From an uncultured bacterium (GTDB lineage: Bacteria; Cyanobacteriota; Vampirovibrionia; Gastranaerophilales; Gastranaerophilaceae), in the NCBI GenBank assembly GCA_947428835.1, contig CANENE010000006.1, forward strand, positions 1 to 64,000: a DNA stretch of 64,000 bases, given 5' to 3'. A model generated the notes under the pieces. That model had not been told where the DNA came from. It saw only the letters and a program-made list of their open reading frames with translations, and searched no databases. Each line of letters opens with the position of its first letter. Position 1 is the stretch's first letter. The translations under genes and the position numbers were made by a program. Shown one piece after another: positions 63,454-64,000 of the stretch.

Positions 63454-64000
63454 ATGAAAATAAATTCACTAAATTCAACAAATTCAATTAATGCGCAAGC
63501 AAAACAACCAAATTTTAACGGAAAATTAGCAAATCAAGCTGTTAATTTTATCTCCAAGCATCCTATGTTTGTAACAGGGCTTGCAGGTTCTTCGGTTATT
63601 GCGCAAAAAATTGTTATGTCCGGTTCCGAAGCCACGATTGGTCCTTTAATGGATATAGCTATCGGAAAAGGCATAACTAAAATTACAAACGAACAAGATG
63701 ATAGAACCAACCAAAGTTCAAAAATTCAAGCAATAAGAACTTGCTCTCAATCAGTGGGTGGAACAATAACCGGTGTCTTGATAAGAGCTGCGTGTATTTT
63801 TGGCTCAACTGCTCTTTTAATGAAAGCAGGTCAAAAAGCAGGAGGCAAAATAGCAGAAATTATAAACCCAACTAAAATATCTAAAGCAGTAGACGAATAC
63901 CATTATGTAAAAAATGCTGAAAATTGGGGCAAAACTGTAGGCGGCGCGCTTGCAATTGCTGTTATGATGTTTACCAATTTTGTTATTGATGCTCCTTTTA
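63454..64000 (+). CDS. Membrane protein with NFNG motif, cut by the window end
   Basis: Open from ATG 63454 to the edge (182 codons). N terminus MKINSLNSTNSINAQAKQ, then PNFNG (residues 19-23), the lineage-type F-x-G motif. Hydrophobic segments follow at about 38-58 (PMFVTGLAGSSVIAQKIVMSG region), 103-125 (GGTITGVLIRAACIFGSTALLM) and 165-182 (VGGALAIAVMMFTNFVIDA). Unknown function. Confidence 0.78.
   Translation, partial: MKINSLNSTNSINAQAKQPNFNGKLANQAVNFISKHPMFVTGLAGSSVIAQKIVMSGSEATIGPLMDIAIGKGITKITNEQDDRTNQSSKIQAIRTCSQSVGGTITGVLIRAACIFGSTALLMKAGQKAGGKIAEIINPTKISKAVDEYHYVKNAENWGKTVGGALAIAVMMFTNFVIDAPF

Noticed and set aside
1-64000. CRISPR arrays, rRNA operons, insertion sequences with transposases
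   Set aside because: None were seen. No regularly spaced direct repeats, no rRNA motifs, and the only recombination genes are the tyrosine recombinase at 28978 and the GIY-YIG protein.

Overview
The window looks like a low-GC, strictly coding-dense chromosome segment from a gut-type, non-photosynthetic relative of Cyanobacteria (Gastranaerophilales / Vampirovibrionia, formerly Melainabacteria). The assignment is inference. It rests on AT-rich DNA, a tmRNA whose tag starts ANN as cyanobacterial tags do, an anaerobe-type flavin reductase-rubredoxin fusion, many TPR and GAF-GGDEF proteins, and many lineage-type hypothetical proteins with a short N-terminal F-x-G motif (for example LNFRG, INFKG, NFNG, LSFG).

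Layout. 1-971: end of a surface-type gene with two lectin-like modules whose hypervariable codons resemble a diversity-generating-retroelement target. 1470-3547: sigma-70 factor and a PLP lyase joined by a 14-bp hairpin. 3563-5787: two unknown proteins. 5976-10839 (minus): ricT-rsfS-ald-proB-proA operon. 10929-15719: GAF-GGDEF protein, DUF2157/GDYXXLXY membrane pair, unknown membrane protein. 16081-16478: ssrA (tmRNA). 16523-20076: LysM protein, thioredoxin, ispD and small unknowns. 20091-32546: a surface-glycan island with glycosyltransferases, two DegT-type aminotransferases, methyltransferases, acetyltransferases, a UDP-sugar dehydrogenase and epimerase, and a small tyrosine recombinase. 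Between the two divergent arms of this island lies an 88-bp segment bounded by 20-bp inverted repeats (19/20 match) and carrying a leftward extended -10 promoter. This is a candidate invertible promoter, and the recombinase is the last gene of the right arm.

32706-43853: PH-like membrane protein, MBL hydrolase, unknown secreted and membrane proteins, a flavoredoxin-rubredoxin, a frameshifted HPRDEKGRW protein with a membrane partner, a radical SAM protein, tRNA-Arg(TCT) with rearranged tRNA fragments beside it, and a sensor histidine kinase. 43984-50536: tmk, three TPR genes and a second GAF-GGDEF protein. 50533-52369: pseudopilin, rimM-trmD. 52545-52773: a strong promoter, a 24-residue hydrophobic peptide and a hairpin, resembling a type I toxin messenger. 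52860-55725 (minus): a cobalamin-riboswitch-like leader ahead of two unknown membrane genes, then another unknown gene. 55740-57640: a small accessory patch with a GIY-YIG endonuclease, an XRE repressor with a palindromic operator, small genes and at least five copies of a palindromic intergenic repeat family. 57644-64000: secreted unknowns, a histidine-kinase-like protein lacking its histidine, a MalK-type ATPase, leuA and a cut-off lineage-type protein.

Themes: surface variability (lectin modules, glycan island with a possible switch), c-di-GMP and two-component signalling, and a large share of lineage-restricted membrane proteins of unknown function. All calls are from reading the sequence only; no database search was run.
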